From Brevundimonas goettingensis (GTDB lineage Bacteria; Pseudomonadota; Alphaproteobacteria; Caulobacterales; Caulobacteraceae): DNA of 64,000 bases. Below, one piece after another: positions 19,814 to 29,943 of this stretch; position 1 is the first letter of the stretch; each line of letters begins with the position of its first letter. The DNA is taken from positions 791,001 through 855,000 of the forward strand of contig NZ_CP062222.1 of the NCBI RefSeq assembly GCF_017487405.1, in the 5' to 3' direction. The notes beneath the pieces are model-generated. The model was not told the origin of the DNA and made no database searches. It saw nothing but the letters and a program-made list of their open reading frames with translations. The position numbers were made by a program, and so were the translations under genes.

Positions 19814-21357
19814 CGCACCACCGGCGTCCAGCTGAGCTCGTAGCGGTCGAGTTCTTCCTCGATCTGGTAGTAGGCGGCCTCGCCGATCTCGCCCGAGGTC
19901 CGCAGGGCCATGAGGGCGTCTCGCTTGGTGGTCAGCAGGTCGTCGCGGATCTGGTCGGACTCCAGTTCGACCCGGCCCTCGTCGGCGTCGGCGCTCATGA
20001 CGGCGTCCAGCCGCTCGTCGTACTCGTCCTTCAGACGGTCGGCGACGCGGCCCTTGCAACCCTTGAGGTGGTCGACGGCGGCCTGGGTCACGACTTGGCG
20101 GGCGTGTTTGATCTCGCGCTCCAGCAGGCCGTCGTCCTCGACGCGCAGCAGTTTGATCAAGGGGCCCAAGGTCAGGCCCTGAACCACCAGCGTGCCCATC
20201 ACCACGGCGAAGGTGGCCAGCAGCAGCAGGTCGCGGTGCGGGAAATTCATCGGCAGGGCGTACGCGGCGGCCAGGCTGACCACGCCGCGCATTCCGGCCC
20301 AGCCGATGATCACGCCGCTGGCCGGGGTCGGCGGGCTGACCCCCTCCGGCAGGTTGACGCCGAACCAGTGGTTCTTGAGGCGCAGGAAGGTGTTGTAGCC
20401 CATGACCCAGACCAGACGCGCGAGGACGGCGACGATCAGGACGGCGACGGCGAACAGGGCGTATTCGCCGCGCTGGGCCGGCTCCAGCCCTCGCCAGATG
20501 GGGCCGATCTGCAGGCCGACGAGGGCGAAGGCCATGGCGTTCAGGGCGAAGACGACCGTGTCCCAGACCGTATAGGCCGGAGCGCGGATGGTCGCCGCGT
20601 TGCGGGCCGCCAGCCGGGCGATGGTCAGGCCGTAGACCACCACGGTGACGATGGCCGACAGGCCCAGCTTCTCCGCCGCGATCCACAGGCCGAAGGTGCC
20701 GATGAACTGGATCAGGATGGCGGCCGGGGCGTCGGTGATGCCGCGCGTCAGCCGGGTGGTGATCCAGGCCACGGCCATGGCGAAGACGACGCTGCCGACC
20801 AGGGCCCAGACGATGGTCGCGGCCAGCCCCCAGCCCACGGCCATCCCGCCGAGCGCCGCGGTCAGCGCCAGCCGGTAGGTCAGCAGCGAGCTGGCGTCGT
20901 TGAACAGGCTCTCGCCCTCGAGGATGGTGCGGATCCGGTAGGGGACGGGCACGGCGCGCAGGACGGCGGTGGCGGCGGCCGCATCCGGCGGGGCGACGAT
21001 GGCGCCGAGCGCGATCGCCACCGCCCAGCCCATCTCGGGCTCCAGATGACGCGCGGTCAGGGCCACAGCGACGACGGTGATGCCGACGGCGGCCAAACTC
21101 ATGAGGGTGATGGGCACGATGTTGCGCTTCAGGTCGCGCGGCGAGCTGTCGAACGAGGAATCCAGCAGGATCGGGGCCACGAACAGGGCCAGGACCAGTT
21201 CGGGGTCGAGGGTCATCTCGGGCGCGAAGGGCAGGAAGGCCACGGCCGCGCCGCCCAGGGCGAGGAAGGGCGGGAAGGGCGCCTTTAGCCTGCGCGCGAC
21301 CAGCGACAGCAGGACCGCGCCCAGCAGGACCGCCAGAATCGTCTCGAAGGCGTGCAT
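19810..21357 (-). CDS. CPA1-family Na+/H+ antiporter
   Basis: A 515-residue cation:proton antiporter. About twelve helices fill residues 1–390. Signature motifs include FVAPILLDSSFDSS, IVAPPDAAAATAVLRA (the transport-site PPD variant), LEGESLFNDASSLLTYRLA (the ND pair of electroneutral CPA1 antiporters) and GWAGMRGVVSLAAAYALP. The final ~125 residues form a cytoplasmic helical tail typical of NhaP/YjcE-like proteins. It exports Na+ (or K+) in exchange for protons. Confidence 0.92.
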   Translation of the reverse strand: MHAFETILAVLLGAVLLSLVARRLKAPFPPFLALGGAAVAFLPFAPEMTLDPELVLALFVAPILLDSSFDSSPRDLKRNIVPITLMSLAAVGITVVAVALTARHLEPEMGWAVAIALGAIVAPPDAAAATAVLRAVPVPYRIRTILEGESLFNDASSLLTYRLALTAALGGMAVGWGLAATIVWALVGSVVFAMAVAWITTRLTRGITDAPAAILIQFIGTFGLWIAAEKLGLSAIVTVVVYGLTIARLAARNAATIRAPAYTVWDTVVFALNAMAFALVGLQIGPIWRGLEPAQRGEYALFAVAVLIVAVLARLVWVMGYNTFLRLKNHWFGVNLPEGVSPPTPASGVIIGWAGMRGVVSLAAAYALPMNFPHRDLLLLATFAVVMGTLVVQGLTLGPLIKLLRVEDDGLLEREIKHARQVVTQAAVDHLKGCKGRVADRLKDEYDERLDAVMSADADEGRVELESDQIRDDLLTTKRDALMALRTSGEIGEAAYYQIEEELDRYELSWTPVVR

Positions 21358-21403
21358 GTCGCACCATAACGCCGGACGCAGCGTTTGGCAGCGCGGTGTT
21401 CGA

Positions 21404-21964
21404 TCAGGCGGCCTGACTGTCCGGGGCGGCCGGAGCCTGACGGCGGGCGCGGTTCGCCTCGATACGGCTCCAGATCCGGTCGTGGATGGCGAAGAAGCCG
21501 GTCTGGACGAATGGCTCCAGCGTACCGATGGTCAGGGCGATGCGGATGTCGCGGGTCAGGGCGAAGGCGACGCTGACCGCGACGGTGAAATGCATGACGC
21601 CATAGGTGACGGTCTTCAGCGCGACCCGGCCCAGCGAGCGGGGCAGGGCGTGGCTGTGCCCATGATGTCCGTGGCTGCGGGTTTGCTCTTTCGGGTCCAT
21701 GAGATCGAGCCGGGCGCCCACGGCCTCGACCGTCTCCTCGGGCAGGGAAAGGGTCTTGCGGCGCTCGATCCGGTGCCAGACGCGGTCGTGGATCGAATAG
21801 GCGACGGTCTGGAACAGGGGCTCCACCACCCCCACCGCGAGTGCCAGCCGCCAGTCGCGGGTGATGGCGAAGGCCACCAGGATCGCGACGACCAGATGCA
21901 TGATCCCGTAACTGGCGATCTTGAGCGCGAGGCGGCGGACGGACTGGACGATGGCTTGAACCAT
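21404..21964 (-). CDS. Tandem DUF2061 membrane protein with His-rich linker
   Basis: A 186-residue membrane protein made of two copies of the DUF2061 unit. Copy 1 (residues ~8–68) reads LKIASYGIMHLVVAILVAFAI … VEPLFQTVAYSIHDRVWHRIE; copy 2 (~112–172) reads LKTVTYGVMHFTVAVSVAFAL … LEPFVQTGFFAIHDRIWSRIE. They are joined by a linker carrying HGHHGHSH. The duplication and the possible metal-binding linker are unusual for this small family of unknown function. A Fur-like palindrome lies just upstream of the start. Confidence 0.85.
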   Translation of the reverse strand: MVQAIVQSVRRLALKIASYGIMHLVVAILVAFAITRDWRLALAVGVVEPLFQTVAYSIHDRVWHRIERRKTLSLPEETVEAVGARLDLMDPKEQTRSHGHHGHSHALPRSLGRVALKTVTYGVMHFTVAVSVAFALTRDIRIALTIGTLEPFVQTGFFAIHDRIWSRIEANRARRQAPAAPDSQAA

Positions 21965-21974
21965 GTCGTCTAAA

Positions 21975-21989
21975 TGAGAATGGTTCTCA
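21975..21989 (-). promoter_or_regulatory. Fur-family operator-like palindrome
   Basis: TGAGAAT-G-GTTCTCA is a 7-1-7 inverted repeat close to the classical Fur/Zur box core (TGATAAT-N-ATTATCA). It sits 11–25 bases upstream of the DUF2061 start codon, where binding would block expression. It is ~125 bp from guaB, so it probably acts on DUF2061. Confidence 0.55.
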
Positions 21990-22088
21990 GAAGTTGCAAG
22001 GGGCGAACGGCGTCCAGCGATAAACCTTTGTGACGTTCCGCTTCAGGCGCCGCGAGACAGTTGACTTCGCACCCGCGAAAGAGGATAG

Positions 22089-23573
<1,485 letters not shown>

Positions 23574-23590
23574 TCCCGGGGGAAACGACC

Positions 23591-23992
23591 ATGGACATGA
23601 CGCCCGAGTTCATCGCACTGGCCTTCGTTCTGATCCTGGCCATCCTGCAGATTTCCGCTGCCGCCATCGCGCGGACGGCGGAGCTGGGGGCCAAATGGAA
23701 CGCGGGGCCGCGCGATGAGGCCGTTCCGCCGCCGGGCAAGCTGGCCGGTCGTCTGATGAGGGCCCAGGCCAATCTGTTCGAAACCCTGCCGCTGTTCGCC
23801 GCCGCCGTAATCATGGCCCATGTGGCCGGTAAGGACGGCGGTGCGCTCACCCTGTGGGGTACGCACCTCTATCTCCTCGCCCGCGTCCTGTACGTGCCAC
23901 TCTACGCCTTCGGCGTGACCGGCCTGCGCTCGCTGGCCTTCATCGTCTCGCTGGCCGGATTGATCATGGTCATCTGGGCCCTCTTCGTCTGA
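23591..23992 (+). CDS. MAPEG-family membrane protein
   Basis: A 133-residue four-helix membrane protein. The MAPEG signature is clear: GAKWNAGPRDE, then GRLMRAQANLFETLPLFAAAVIMAH, and the late LYLLARVLYVPLYAFGVTGLRSLAF. The family includes glutathione-dependent enzymes in eukaryotes; bacterial members are poorly characterised. It lies 17 bases after guaB and 8 bases before the methyltransferase, suggesting cotranscription. Confidence 0.88.
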   Translation: MDMTPEFIALAFVLILAILQISAAAIARTAELGAKWNAGPRDEAVPPPGKLAGRLMRAQANLFETLPLFAAAVIMAHVAGKDGGALTLWGTHLYLLARVLYVPLYAFGVTGLRSLAFIVSLAGLIMVIWALFV

Positions 23993-24000
23993 AAGCTTAA

Positions 24001-25410
24001 GTGACCCCAGCCGCTCGTCTCGCCGCCGCCGCCTCCGTCCTAGACTCCATCGCCCAGGGCCGCCAACCGGCCGAGGCCGTGCTCAAGGCCTGGGGGACCG
24101 AGAACCGCTACGCCGGCTCCAAGGATCGTCGCGCCGTCGCCGACCGGGTCTATCGCGTGCTGCGCGCCCGGGGCCGTCTGGTCTGGGCCATGGGCGGGCG
24201 CGAGGACGGCCGGGCCCTGGTCATCGGCTCGCTGAGCCTGATCGACGGCCTATCGCTGGAAGAGATCGAAGCCCTGCATATGGGCGACGGCTATGGCCCC
24301 AAGCCCCTGTCGAAGCAGGAGCGCAGCCGCCTTACCGCCACGACCGATGAACTGCCCGGCTGGGTTGCGGCGGGTCTGCCCGAGTTCGTGATGGAGGACT
24401 TCAAGTCCACCTATGGCGACGGCTGGGCGGAAGAGGCGAAAGCCCTGATGGTCCCGCGTGCGCCCATCGACCTGCGCGTCAACGCCGCCAAGGCCACGGT
24501 CGCCGACGTCGAGGCCGAGCTGCGCGCGGCCGGTCTGGAGCCGCAGCGAACGCCCTGGTCCGCCTGGGGTCTGCGCCTGTCGGCCGAGCCGCCGCCCAAC
24601 GTCCAGGCGCTGGAGGCCTTCAAGGCGGGCCGGATCGAGATTCAGGACGAGGGCAGCCAGATCATCTGCTGGCTGGCGGGCGTCGAGCCGGGCATGACCG
24701 TCGTCGACTATTGCGCCGGGGGCGGGGGCAAGACCCTCGGCCTGGCCATGCAGATGCGCGCCGCGACGGGCCTGCAGCCGACCGCACCGGAAGAGCCGGC
24801 CAAGGTCTGGACGCCGACCGGCTGGGTCGAGGCGCCCAAGGGCAAGGCCGCGACGGTGGTCCGCACCGACGGCAAGCTGGTCGCCTATGACGTGGTCCAG
24901 AAGCGGCTCGACAACATCAAGCCCCGCCTGCAGCGCGCGGGCGTCGCGGCGGAACTGCACCAGCTCGGCCCCAACGGCGGCGGGGTCGAGGACATGGTCG
25001 GCCAGGCCGATGTGGTTCTGGTCGATGCGCCCTGTACGGGTTCGGGCACCTGGCGTCGTCGCCCCGAGGACGCCTGGCGGCTGACGCCCGAGGACGTCGA
25101 CCGGATGCAGGGCCTGCAGACCGCCATCGTCGCGCGGGCGGCCAAGCTCCTCAAGCCCGGCGGGCGTCTGGTCTATGCCACCTGTTCGATGCTGACGGCC
25201 GAGAACGAGGTCAGCGTGGCGGCCTTCGAGGAGGACCACCCCGGCTTCCGCCCGGTGGCCATCGCCGAGGCCCTGAACAACGCCAACTTCACCGAGGCGG
25301 GCCGCGAGAAGCTGGCCGAACTGGCGACAGGCGGACATCGCCTGCGTCTGTCGCCCGCCACCGCCGGCACTGACGGCTTCTTCGCCGCCGTCTACGAGAA
25401 GGCGCAATGA
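24001..25410 (+). CDS. RsmB/NOP-family RNA (cytosine-C5)-methyltransferase
   Basis: A 469-residue RNA m5C methyltransferase, starting at GTG 24001. An N-terminal NusB-like helical part is followed by a Rossmann domain with SAM loop VVDYCAGGGGKTLGLAMQM, the motif-IV cysteine in VLVDAPCTGSGTWRRRPE and the catalytic cysteine in LVYATCSMLTAENE. Between motif I and motif II there is an insertion of about 35 residues (around residues 258–293) not found in E. coli RsmB. The stop overlaps the next start (ATGA). Confidence 0.9.
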   Translation: MTPAARLAAAASVLDSIAQGRQPAEAVLKAWGTENRYAGSKDRRAVADRVYRVLRARGRLVWAMGGREDGRALVIGSLSLIDGLSLEEIEALHMGDGYGPKPLSKQERSRLTATTDELPGWVAAGLPEFVMEDFKSTYGDGWAEEAKALMVPRAPIDLRVNAAKATVADVEAELRAAGLEPQRTPWSAWGLRLSAEPPPNVQALEAFKAGRIEIQDEGSQIICWLAGVEPGMTVVDYCAGGGGKTLGLAMQMRAATGLQPTAPEEPAKVWTPTGWVEAPKGKAATVVRTDGKLVAYDVVQKRLDNIKPRLQRAGVAAELHQLGPNGGGVEDMVGQADVVLVDAPCTGSGTWRRRPEDAWRLTPEDVDRMQGLQTAIVARAAKLLKPGGRLVYATCSMLTAENEVSVAAFEEDHPGFRPVAIAEALNNANFTEAGREKLAELATGGHRLRLSPATAGTDGFFAAVYEKAQ

Positions 25411-26114
25411 GCCAAGCCTGGCGACTGGAGCGATACGGCGACGTCTCGGTCCTCTACGTTATGGCGGCGCCGGCGGAGTACGGCGTCCATCTGCAGGCGC
25501 GGATCCTGCCTCTGATGACCGGCATCGGTCCGGTGGAGGGCGCGGTCGCCCTGACCGCCGCCCTGGCCCGGCTGGCGGCGTCGGACTGCCTGCCGGACCT
25601 GATCGTGTCCCTCGGTTCCTGCGGGTCTCGCGAACTGGAGCATGCGGCGGTCTATCAGGCTTCATCGGTCGGCTATCGCGACATGGACGCCAGTCCGCTG
25701 GGCTTCCCGAAAGGGATCACGCCGCTGCTGGATCTGCCGGCCATCCTTGACCTGCCGTGCCCGATCCCCGGCGTGCCGACCGCGACCCTGTCGACGGGGG
25801 GAGGGGTCGTTTCCGGCGCCGCCTATGACCTCATCGAGGCGCAGATGGTCGATATGGAGACCTTCGCCCTGCTGCGTTCGGCCCAGACCTTCGGCGTGCC
25901 CCTGGTCGCCCTGCGCGGCGTCTCGGACGGCAAGGCCGAGCTGAAGGCGCTCGAGGACTGGACCTCGACCCTGCACCATGTCGACGAGAACCTGGCGGCG
26001 GCGCTGGACGCCCTGATCCCGGTTCTGACCGAACGCGGCCTTTCAGCGCTTGATATCGCCGCCTCAGGCGGCCAAGTCCCCACCCAATCGCTCGCCCCGG
26101 ATTCGACCTCATGA
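25407..26114 (+). CDS. Phosphorylase-superfamily nucleosidase (MTAN-like)
   Basis: A 235-residue purine-nucleoside phosphorylase-fold protein, most like 5'-methylthioadenosine/S-adenosylhomocysteine nucleosidase. Visible blocks: [47 protein letters not shown], the substrate loop VDMETFALL and [10 protein letters not shown] with the catalytic Asp. It overlaps the methyltransferase upstream and guaA downstream by 4 bases each, so it is in the same operon. The exact nucleoside is not certain. Confidence 0.85.
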   Translation: MSQAWRLERYGDVSVLYVMAAPAEYGVHLQARILPLMTGIGPVEGAVALTAALARLAASDCLPDLIVSLGSCGSRELEHAAVYQASSVGYRDMDASPLGFPKGITPLLDLPAILDLPCPIPGVPTATLSTGGGVVSGAAYDLIEAQMVDMETFALLRSAQTFGVPLVALRGVSDGKAELKALEDWTSTLHHVDENLAAALDALIPVLTERGLSALDIAASGGQVPTQSLAPDSTS

Positions 26115-27673
26115 CCCAGACTACCGACCACCAGAAGGTCCTCATCGTCGACTTCGGCAGCCAGGTGACCCAGCTGATCGCCCGGCGCCTGCGCGAGGCC
26201 AGCGTCTATTGCGAGATCCATCCGTTCCAGAAGGCCGAGGCGGCGCTTCAGGCGATGAAGCCGGCGGCGATCATCCTGTCGGGCGGCCCCGAGAGCGTGC
26301 ACGAGGAGGGCAGCCCCCGCGCGCCGCAGGGCGTGTTCGAGGCGGGCGTGCCGGTGCTGGGCATCTGCTACGGCGAGATGACCATGTGCGAACAGCTGGG
26401 CGGCAAGGTCGAGGGCGGCCACACCCGCGAGTTCGGCCGCGCCGAGATCACCGTCGAGAAGGCCTCGCCCCTGCTGGCCGACCTGGCCCCGGTGGGCGAG
26501 GAAGAGACCGTCTGGATGAGCCACGGCGACAAGATCGTCGCGATCCCGCAGGGCTTCGACGTCGTCGCCTCCTCGGCCGGCTCGCCCTATGCGGTGATCG
26601 CCGATGAGACCCGCCGCTTCTATGGCGTGCAGTTCCACCCCGAGGTGATGCACACCCCGCGCGGCCATCAGATGTTGAAGAACTTCACCCACGGCATCGC
26701 CGGGCTGAAGGGCGACTGGACCATGGCCGCCTATCGCGACGAGAAGATCGCCCAAATCCGCGAACAGGTCGGCTCGGCCAAGGTCATCTGCGGCCTGTCG
26801 GGCGGGGTCGACTCATCGGTGGCGGCGGTGCTGATTCACGAAGCCATCGGCGACCAGCTGACCTGCGTCTTCGTCGACACCGGCCTGCTGCGCAAGGACG
26901 AGGCGAAACAGGTCACCACGCTCTTCCGTGAGCACTACAACATCCCCCTGATCCACGTTGATGCGTCGAAGGAATTCCTCGGCGAACTGGCGGGTCAGTC
27001 GGACCCCGAGACCAAGCGCAAGACCATCGGCCGCGTCTTCATCGAGATCTTCGATCGCGAAGCCTCGAAGATCGAAGGCGCCGAGTTCCTGGCCCAGGGT
27101 ACCCTCTATCCGGACGTGATCGAGAGCGTGTCCTCGTCGTCGGGCAAGGCCCACGTCATCAAGAGCCACCACAATGTCGGGGGCCTGCCGGACTATATGA
27201 AGCTGAAGTTGGTCGAGCCGCTGCGCGAGCTGTTCAAGGACGAGGTCCGGGCCCTGGGCCGCGAGCTGGGCCTGACCGACGCCTTCGTGGGCCGCCACCC
27301 CTTCCCGGGGCCGGGCCTGGCCATTCGCATCCCCGGCGAGATCACGCCGGAGGCCGTGGCGACCCTGCAGGAAGCCGACGCCATCTACCTCGACGAGATC
27401 CGCAAGGCGGGCCTCTATGACAAGATCTGGCAGGCCTTCGCCGTCCTGCTGCCGGTCAAGACGGTCGGCGTCATGGGCGACGCCCGCACCTATGAGAAGG
27501 TGCTGGCCCTGCGCGCGGTCTCTTCGACCGACGGCATGACCGCCGACTTTTTCGAGTTCCCGTGGGATGTGCTGGGCAAATGCGCGACACGCATCGTCAA
27601 CGAGGTCCGTGGCGTCAACCGCGTCGTCTACGACGTGACGTCCAAGCCGCCCGGCACCATCGAGTGGGAATGA
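26111..27673 (+). CDS. guaA: GMP synthase (glutamine-hydrolysing)
   Basis: Converts XMP to GMP. 520 residues: glutamine amidotransferase domain (nucleophile Cys in VLGICYGEM, His/Glu in VQFHPEVMH), ATP pyrophosphatase P-loop [12 protein letters not shown], and the C-terminal dimerisation domain ending GTIEWE. The C-terminus is intact although a mobile element appears to be inserted directly behind it, as expected if the integrase recreates the gene end. Confidence 0.97.
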   Translation: MTQTTDHQKVLIVDFGSQVTQLIARRLREASVYCEIHPFQKAEAALQAMKPAAIILSGGPESVHEEGSPRAPQGVFEAGVPVLGICYGEMTMCEQLGGKVEGGHTREFGRAEITVEKASPLLADLAPVGEEETVWMSHGDKIVAIPQGFDVVASSAGSPYAVIADETRRFYGVQFHPEVMHTPRGHQMLKNFTHGIAGLKGDWTMAAYRDEKIAQIREQVGSAKVICGLSGGVDSSVAAVLIHEAIGDQLTCVFVDTGLLRKDEAKQVTTLFREHYNIPLIHVDASKEFLGELAGQSDPETKRKTIGRVFIEIFDREASKIEGAEFLAQGTLYPDVIESVSSSSGKAHVIKSHHNVGGLPDYMKLKLVEPLRELFKDEVRALGRELGLTDAFVGRHPFPGPGLAIRIPGEITPEAVATLQEADAIYLDEIRKAGLYDKIWQAFAVLLPVKTVGVMGDARTYEKVLALRAVSSTDGMTADFFEFPWDVLGKCATRIVNEVRGVNRVVYDVTSKPPGTIEWE

Positions 27674-27749
27674 TTCAGGGCATTCTGAATCTTTCCGGAG
27701 CGCTTCCGAAAGTTGCTCTAAAACACTGACTTATAAGATAAATGCTTTC

Positions 27750-27783
27750 GCAGCCTCTCGATACCTTTCGAGGGGCTGCTTTC
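27750..27783 (+). terminator. Intrinsic terminator downstream of guaA
   Basis: GCAGCCTCTCGA pairs with TCGAGGGGCTGC (12 bp with one G·T wobble, 6-base loop) and is followed by TTTCG. It is 76 bp after the guaA stop and would insulate the island from guaA transcription. Confidence 0.65.
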
Positions 27784-27799
27784 GTTCGCGTCGGTCGCT

Positions 27800-27948
27800 C
27801 TGACGGTCCCGCCGCCATTGCCCGGCGGGACTCCGCTCCATACCGTCAGAGGCCCGACGGGGTCCTGACGGTCTTTTTTCGAGCCAAGCTACGGATTTGG
27901 CAAAGGAAAATGATCTCGAAAGACCTCGAAAGCGCCTGACGGTCTTTT
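27800..27948. repeat. TGACGGT repeat cluster before the integrase
   Basis: CCTGACGGTCTTTT occurs twice as an exact 14-bp direct repeat (27864–27877 and 27935–27948). Shorter copies lie at 27800–27808 (CTGACGGTC) and inverted at 27842–27850. Repeats of this kind next to an integrase gene may be arm-type recombinase sites or regulator sites; this is inference. Confidence 0.5.
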
Positions 27949-27962
27949 GGAGTCAAAACGGC

Positions 27963-29216
27963 ATGCTTACCGACGCCGCATTGCGAAATATTCGCCCGAA
28001 ATCAAAGCCTTATAAAATGACCGACAGGGACGGTCTGTACCTTCTGATTTCGCCCAAGGGCGGCATCGCCTTCAAGTACGACTACCGCTTCAACGGGCGG
28101 CGGGAATCCGTCACCCTCGGCGCCTATGGACCGGCCGGCCTGTCCCTCGCGAAGGCGCGGGAGAAGGTCATCGACGCCAAGCGGATGATCGCGGAAGGCG
28201 TTTCACCCGCGCTCGAGAAGCAGCGGGCCAAACGGCGCATGCAGCACGCCCGAAGCTTCGAGCATGTGGCCCAGCGATGGATGGACCATGCGCCCATGGC
28301 GGACAGCACCCGCAACATGCGGCGGTCCATCTTCAACCGGGAAATCCTGCCGCAATGGCGCAACCGGCTGCTGAACGAGATCACGCCCAACGACCTTCGC
28401 GCCCACTGCAAGACCATCGTCGAGCGGGGCGCGCCGGCGACGGCCGTCCACGTTCGCGACATCGTCAAACAGATCTACGCCTACGCCATCCTGCACGGCG
28501 AGAAGATCGACAATCCGGCCGACGGGGTCGGGCCGGCCTCGATCGCCACCTTCCGAGCGCGTGACCGGTCGCTGTCGCCGACCGAGATCCGGATCGCTCT
28601 GAACCTGCTGGGGGAGGTGGCGACCCTGCCAACCATCCGCCTCGGCCTGAAGTTCATCCTGCTGAGCATGGTCCGGAAGAGCGAGCTCCAGGACGGGGTC
28701 TGGGACGAGGTGGATTTCGCCAACGCCGTCTGGTCGATCCCCAAGGAGCGGATGAAGCGGTCGCGGCCGCACAACGTCTACCTCTCGACCCAGATGCTCG
28801 ACATCCTGATCGCGCTGAAGACCTGCGCCGGCAACTCCCGCTACATCCTGCCGTCGCGCTATGACGCCGACGCGCCGATGTCGCGGGCGACCTTCAACCG
28901 GGTGACCTCGGCGATCGCCGAACGGGCACGTGAGCGGGACCTGCCGTTGGAGCCCTTCACGGTCCACGACCTGCGGCGGACCGCTTCGACCCTTCTGCAC
29001 GAGATGGGCTTCAACTCAGACTGGATCGAGAAATGCCTCGCCCACGAGGAGCGATCGTCGCGCGGCGTCTACAACAAGGCCGAGTTCGAGGCCCAGCGTC
29101 GGCACATGGCCCAAGAGTGGTCGAACGCGGTGGACGCCTGGGAGGCGGGGCGAGCGTTCACGCCCGTGCTCGTCATCCCGGAAACGGCCGGTCCTCGCTT
29201 CGATCCGCGGCTCTGA
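27963..29216 (+). CDS. P4-type tyrosine recombinase/integrase
   Basis: A 417-residue site-specific recombinase with the DUF4102 N-terminal arm-binding domain (LTDAALRNIRPKSKPYKMTDRDGLYLLISPKGG), a SAM-like core-binding domain (~100–190) and a catalytic domain. Catalytic residues: Arg in LSMVRKSEL, H-x-x-R in VHDLRRTASTLLHEMG, a late His/Trp-like site in CLAHEE, and Tyr in SRGVYNKAEF. The open frame extends upstream to 27897, but ATG 27963 aligns with the usual start. Its position behind guaA marks it as the integrase of the island. Confidence 0.92.
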   Translation: MLTDAALRNIRPKSKPYKMTDRDGLYLLISPKGGIAFKYDYRFNGRRESVTLGAYGPAGLSLAKAREKVIDAKRMIAEGVSPALEKQRAKRRMQHARSFEHVAQRWMDHAPMADSTRNMRRSIFNREILPQWRNRLLNEITPNDLRAHCKTIVERGAPATAVHVRDIVKQIYAYAILHGEKIDNPADGVGPASIATFRARDRSLSPTEIRIALNLLGEVATLPTIRLGLKFILLSMVRKSELQDGVWDEVDFANAVWSIPKERMKRSRPHNVYLSTQMLDILIALKTCAGNSRYILPSRYDADAPMSRATFNRVTSAIAERARERDLPLEPFTVHDLRRTASTLLHEMGFNSDWIEKCLAHEERSSRGVYNKAEFEAQRRHMAQEWSNAVDAWEAGRAFTPVLVIPETAGPRFDPRL

Positions 29217-29463
29217 CAGGTCGGGTGATCCGCTTGCGGACGTCGGGCGGCGGCGCCCGGCGGATGGGCTTGGCCCGGCGAAGCGCCAGCCAGGCCTCGA
29301 CCTCGGCGAGGTCCCAGACGACACAGCGCGGCGTCAGCAGGAATCGGCGAGGAAACTGTCCGCGCTGTTCCATCTCCCAGATGGTGCTGTCGGCTAGCGG
29401 CACCATCTGACGGAGCTGCGGCTTCTTGATCGTGCGCCTCAGCGGTGGGTCGGCCTGGGCCAT
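29173..29463 (-). CDS. AlpA-family helix-turn-helix regulator / excisionase-like
   Basis: A 96-residue protein with the AlpA/MerR-like HTH fold: LRQMVPLADSTIWEMEQRGQFPRRFLLTPRCVVWDLAEVEAWLALR. Proteins of this type control integrase expression or act as excisionases of P4-like elements. It converges with the integrase and overlaps its 3' end by 44 bases, an arrangement often seen in such islands. The C-terminal tail (Arg/Pro rich) is encoded in the overlap. Confidence 0.8.
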   Translation of the reverse strand: MAQADPPLRRTIKKPQLRQMVPLADSTIWEMEQRGQFPRRFLLTPRCVVWDLAEVEAWLALRRAKPIRRAPPPDVRKRITRPVRAADRSEDRPFPG

Positions 29464-29573
29464 CGAGTCTCTCCACGTTGCTGTGGGGAATCGAACTCGA
29501 AAGACTGCGGAAGGCCTAGCCGCAACCTCTCCACCGTAGGCTTACGGCGCACATGGGCGAGGGGGGTTGAACA

Positions 29574-29607
29574 TTTCCATAGTTCGACTAATTTGGAACT
29601 ATGGAAA
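29574..29607 (+). promoter_or_regulatory. ArsR operator (perfect 12-bp inverted repeat over the arsR start)
   Basis: TTTCCATAGTTC (29574–29585) and GAACTATGGAAA (29596–29607) are exact reverse complements with a 10-base spacer. The right arm contains the arsR ATG at 29601. Bound ArsR would therefore block translation initiation sequences and transcription of the whole operon until arsenite releases it. Confidence 0.8.
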
Positions 29608-29936
29608 CCGAAGCCTCGATTCTCGCTCTCGCCGCCCTGGCGCAATCGACCCGGCTGGAGGCGTTTCGCCTTCTCGTGCGTCACGAACCCGATGGTTTGC
29701 CGGCCGGTGACATCTCCAACCATCTGGCGATTCCGGCCAACACCCTGTCGTCCCATCTCGGCGTCCTGGCCCGCGCGGGGTTGATCAAGTCGGAGCGGCG
29801 CAGCCGGTCGATCATCTACCGGGCCGACCTGGACCAGTTCCGTGACCTGGTCCTGTTCCTGCTCAAGGACTGCTGCGGCGGAAGGGCGGACCTGTGTGAG
29901 CCCCTGCTGGCTGAACTCGCGCCCTGCTGCCCCTGA
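29601..29936 (+). CDS. arsR: ArsR-family arsenic-responsive repressor
   Basis: A 111-residue winged-helix repressor. The HTH core is GDISNHLAIPANTLSSHLGVLARAGLIKSERRSRSIIYR. It lacks the ELCVCDL-type helix-3 cysteine site of E. coli ArsR; instead the C-terminus carries C91-C92, C99 and C109-C110, like ArsR proteins that bind As(III) with C-terminal cysteine triads. First gene of the ars operon, preceded by a perfect operator. Confidence 0.92.
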   Translation: METEASILALAALAQSTRLEAFRLLVRHEPDGLPAGDISNHLAIPANTLSSHLGVLARAGLIKSERRSRSIIYRADLDQFRDLVLFLLKDCCGGRADLCEPLLAELAPCCP

Positions 29937-29943
29937 GGATCCC

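Larger units (their letters stand above)
27672..27962. other. guaA–integrase junction: candidate attL region of a genomic island
   Basis: A 289-bp non-coding stretch between guaA and the integrase gene. It holds a GATTCAG/CTGAATC inverted repeat (27672–27691), an imperfect palindrome around CCGGAGCGCTTCCG, a strong hairpin at 27750–27779 and four TGACGGT copies. guaA 3' ends are known insertion targets for islands with P4-type integrases, so the attachment core probably overlaps the last bases of guaA. I could not find a second copy of the guaA end in the window, so the att boundaries are unproven. Confidence 0.55.

Noticed and set aside
19217..21367. 716-codon minus frame across the antiporter gene
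   Set aside because: Arg/Pro/Gly-rich translation without motifs; the 515-aa antiporter in the other frame is the real gene.
27742..27939. Short 65-codon open frame between guaA and the integrase
   Set aside because: It covers the terminator hairpin and the TGACGGT repeats and has no protein-like pattern.
29475..29560. tRNA-like T-loop (GTTCGATTCC on the minus strand) near the AlpA gene
   Set aside because: The flanking bases do not form a T stem or cloverleaf, so it is not a tRNA gene; a chance match or att-like remnant.
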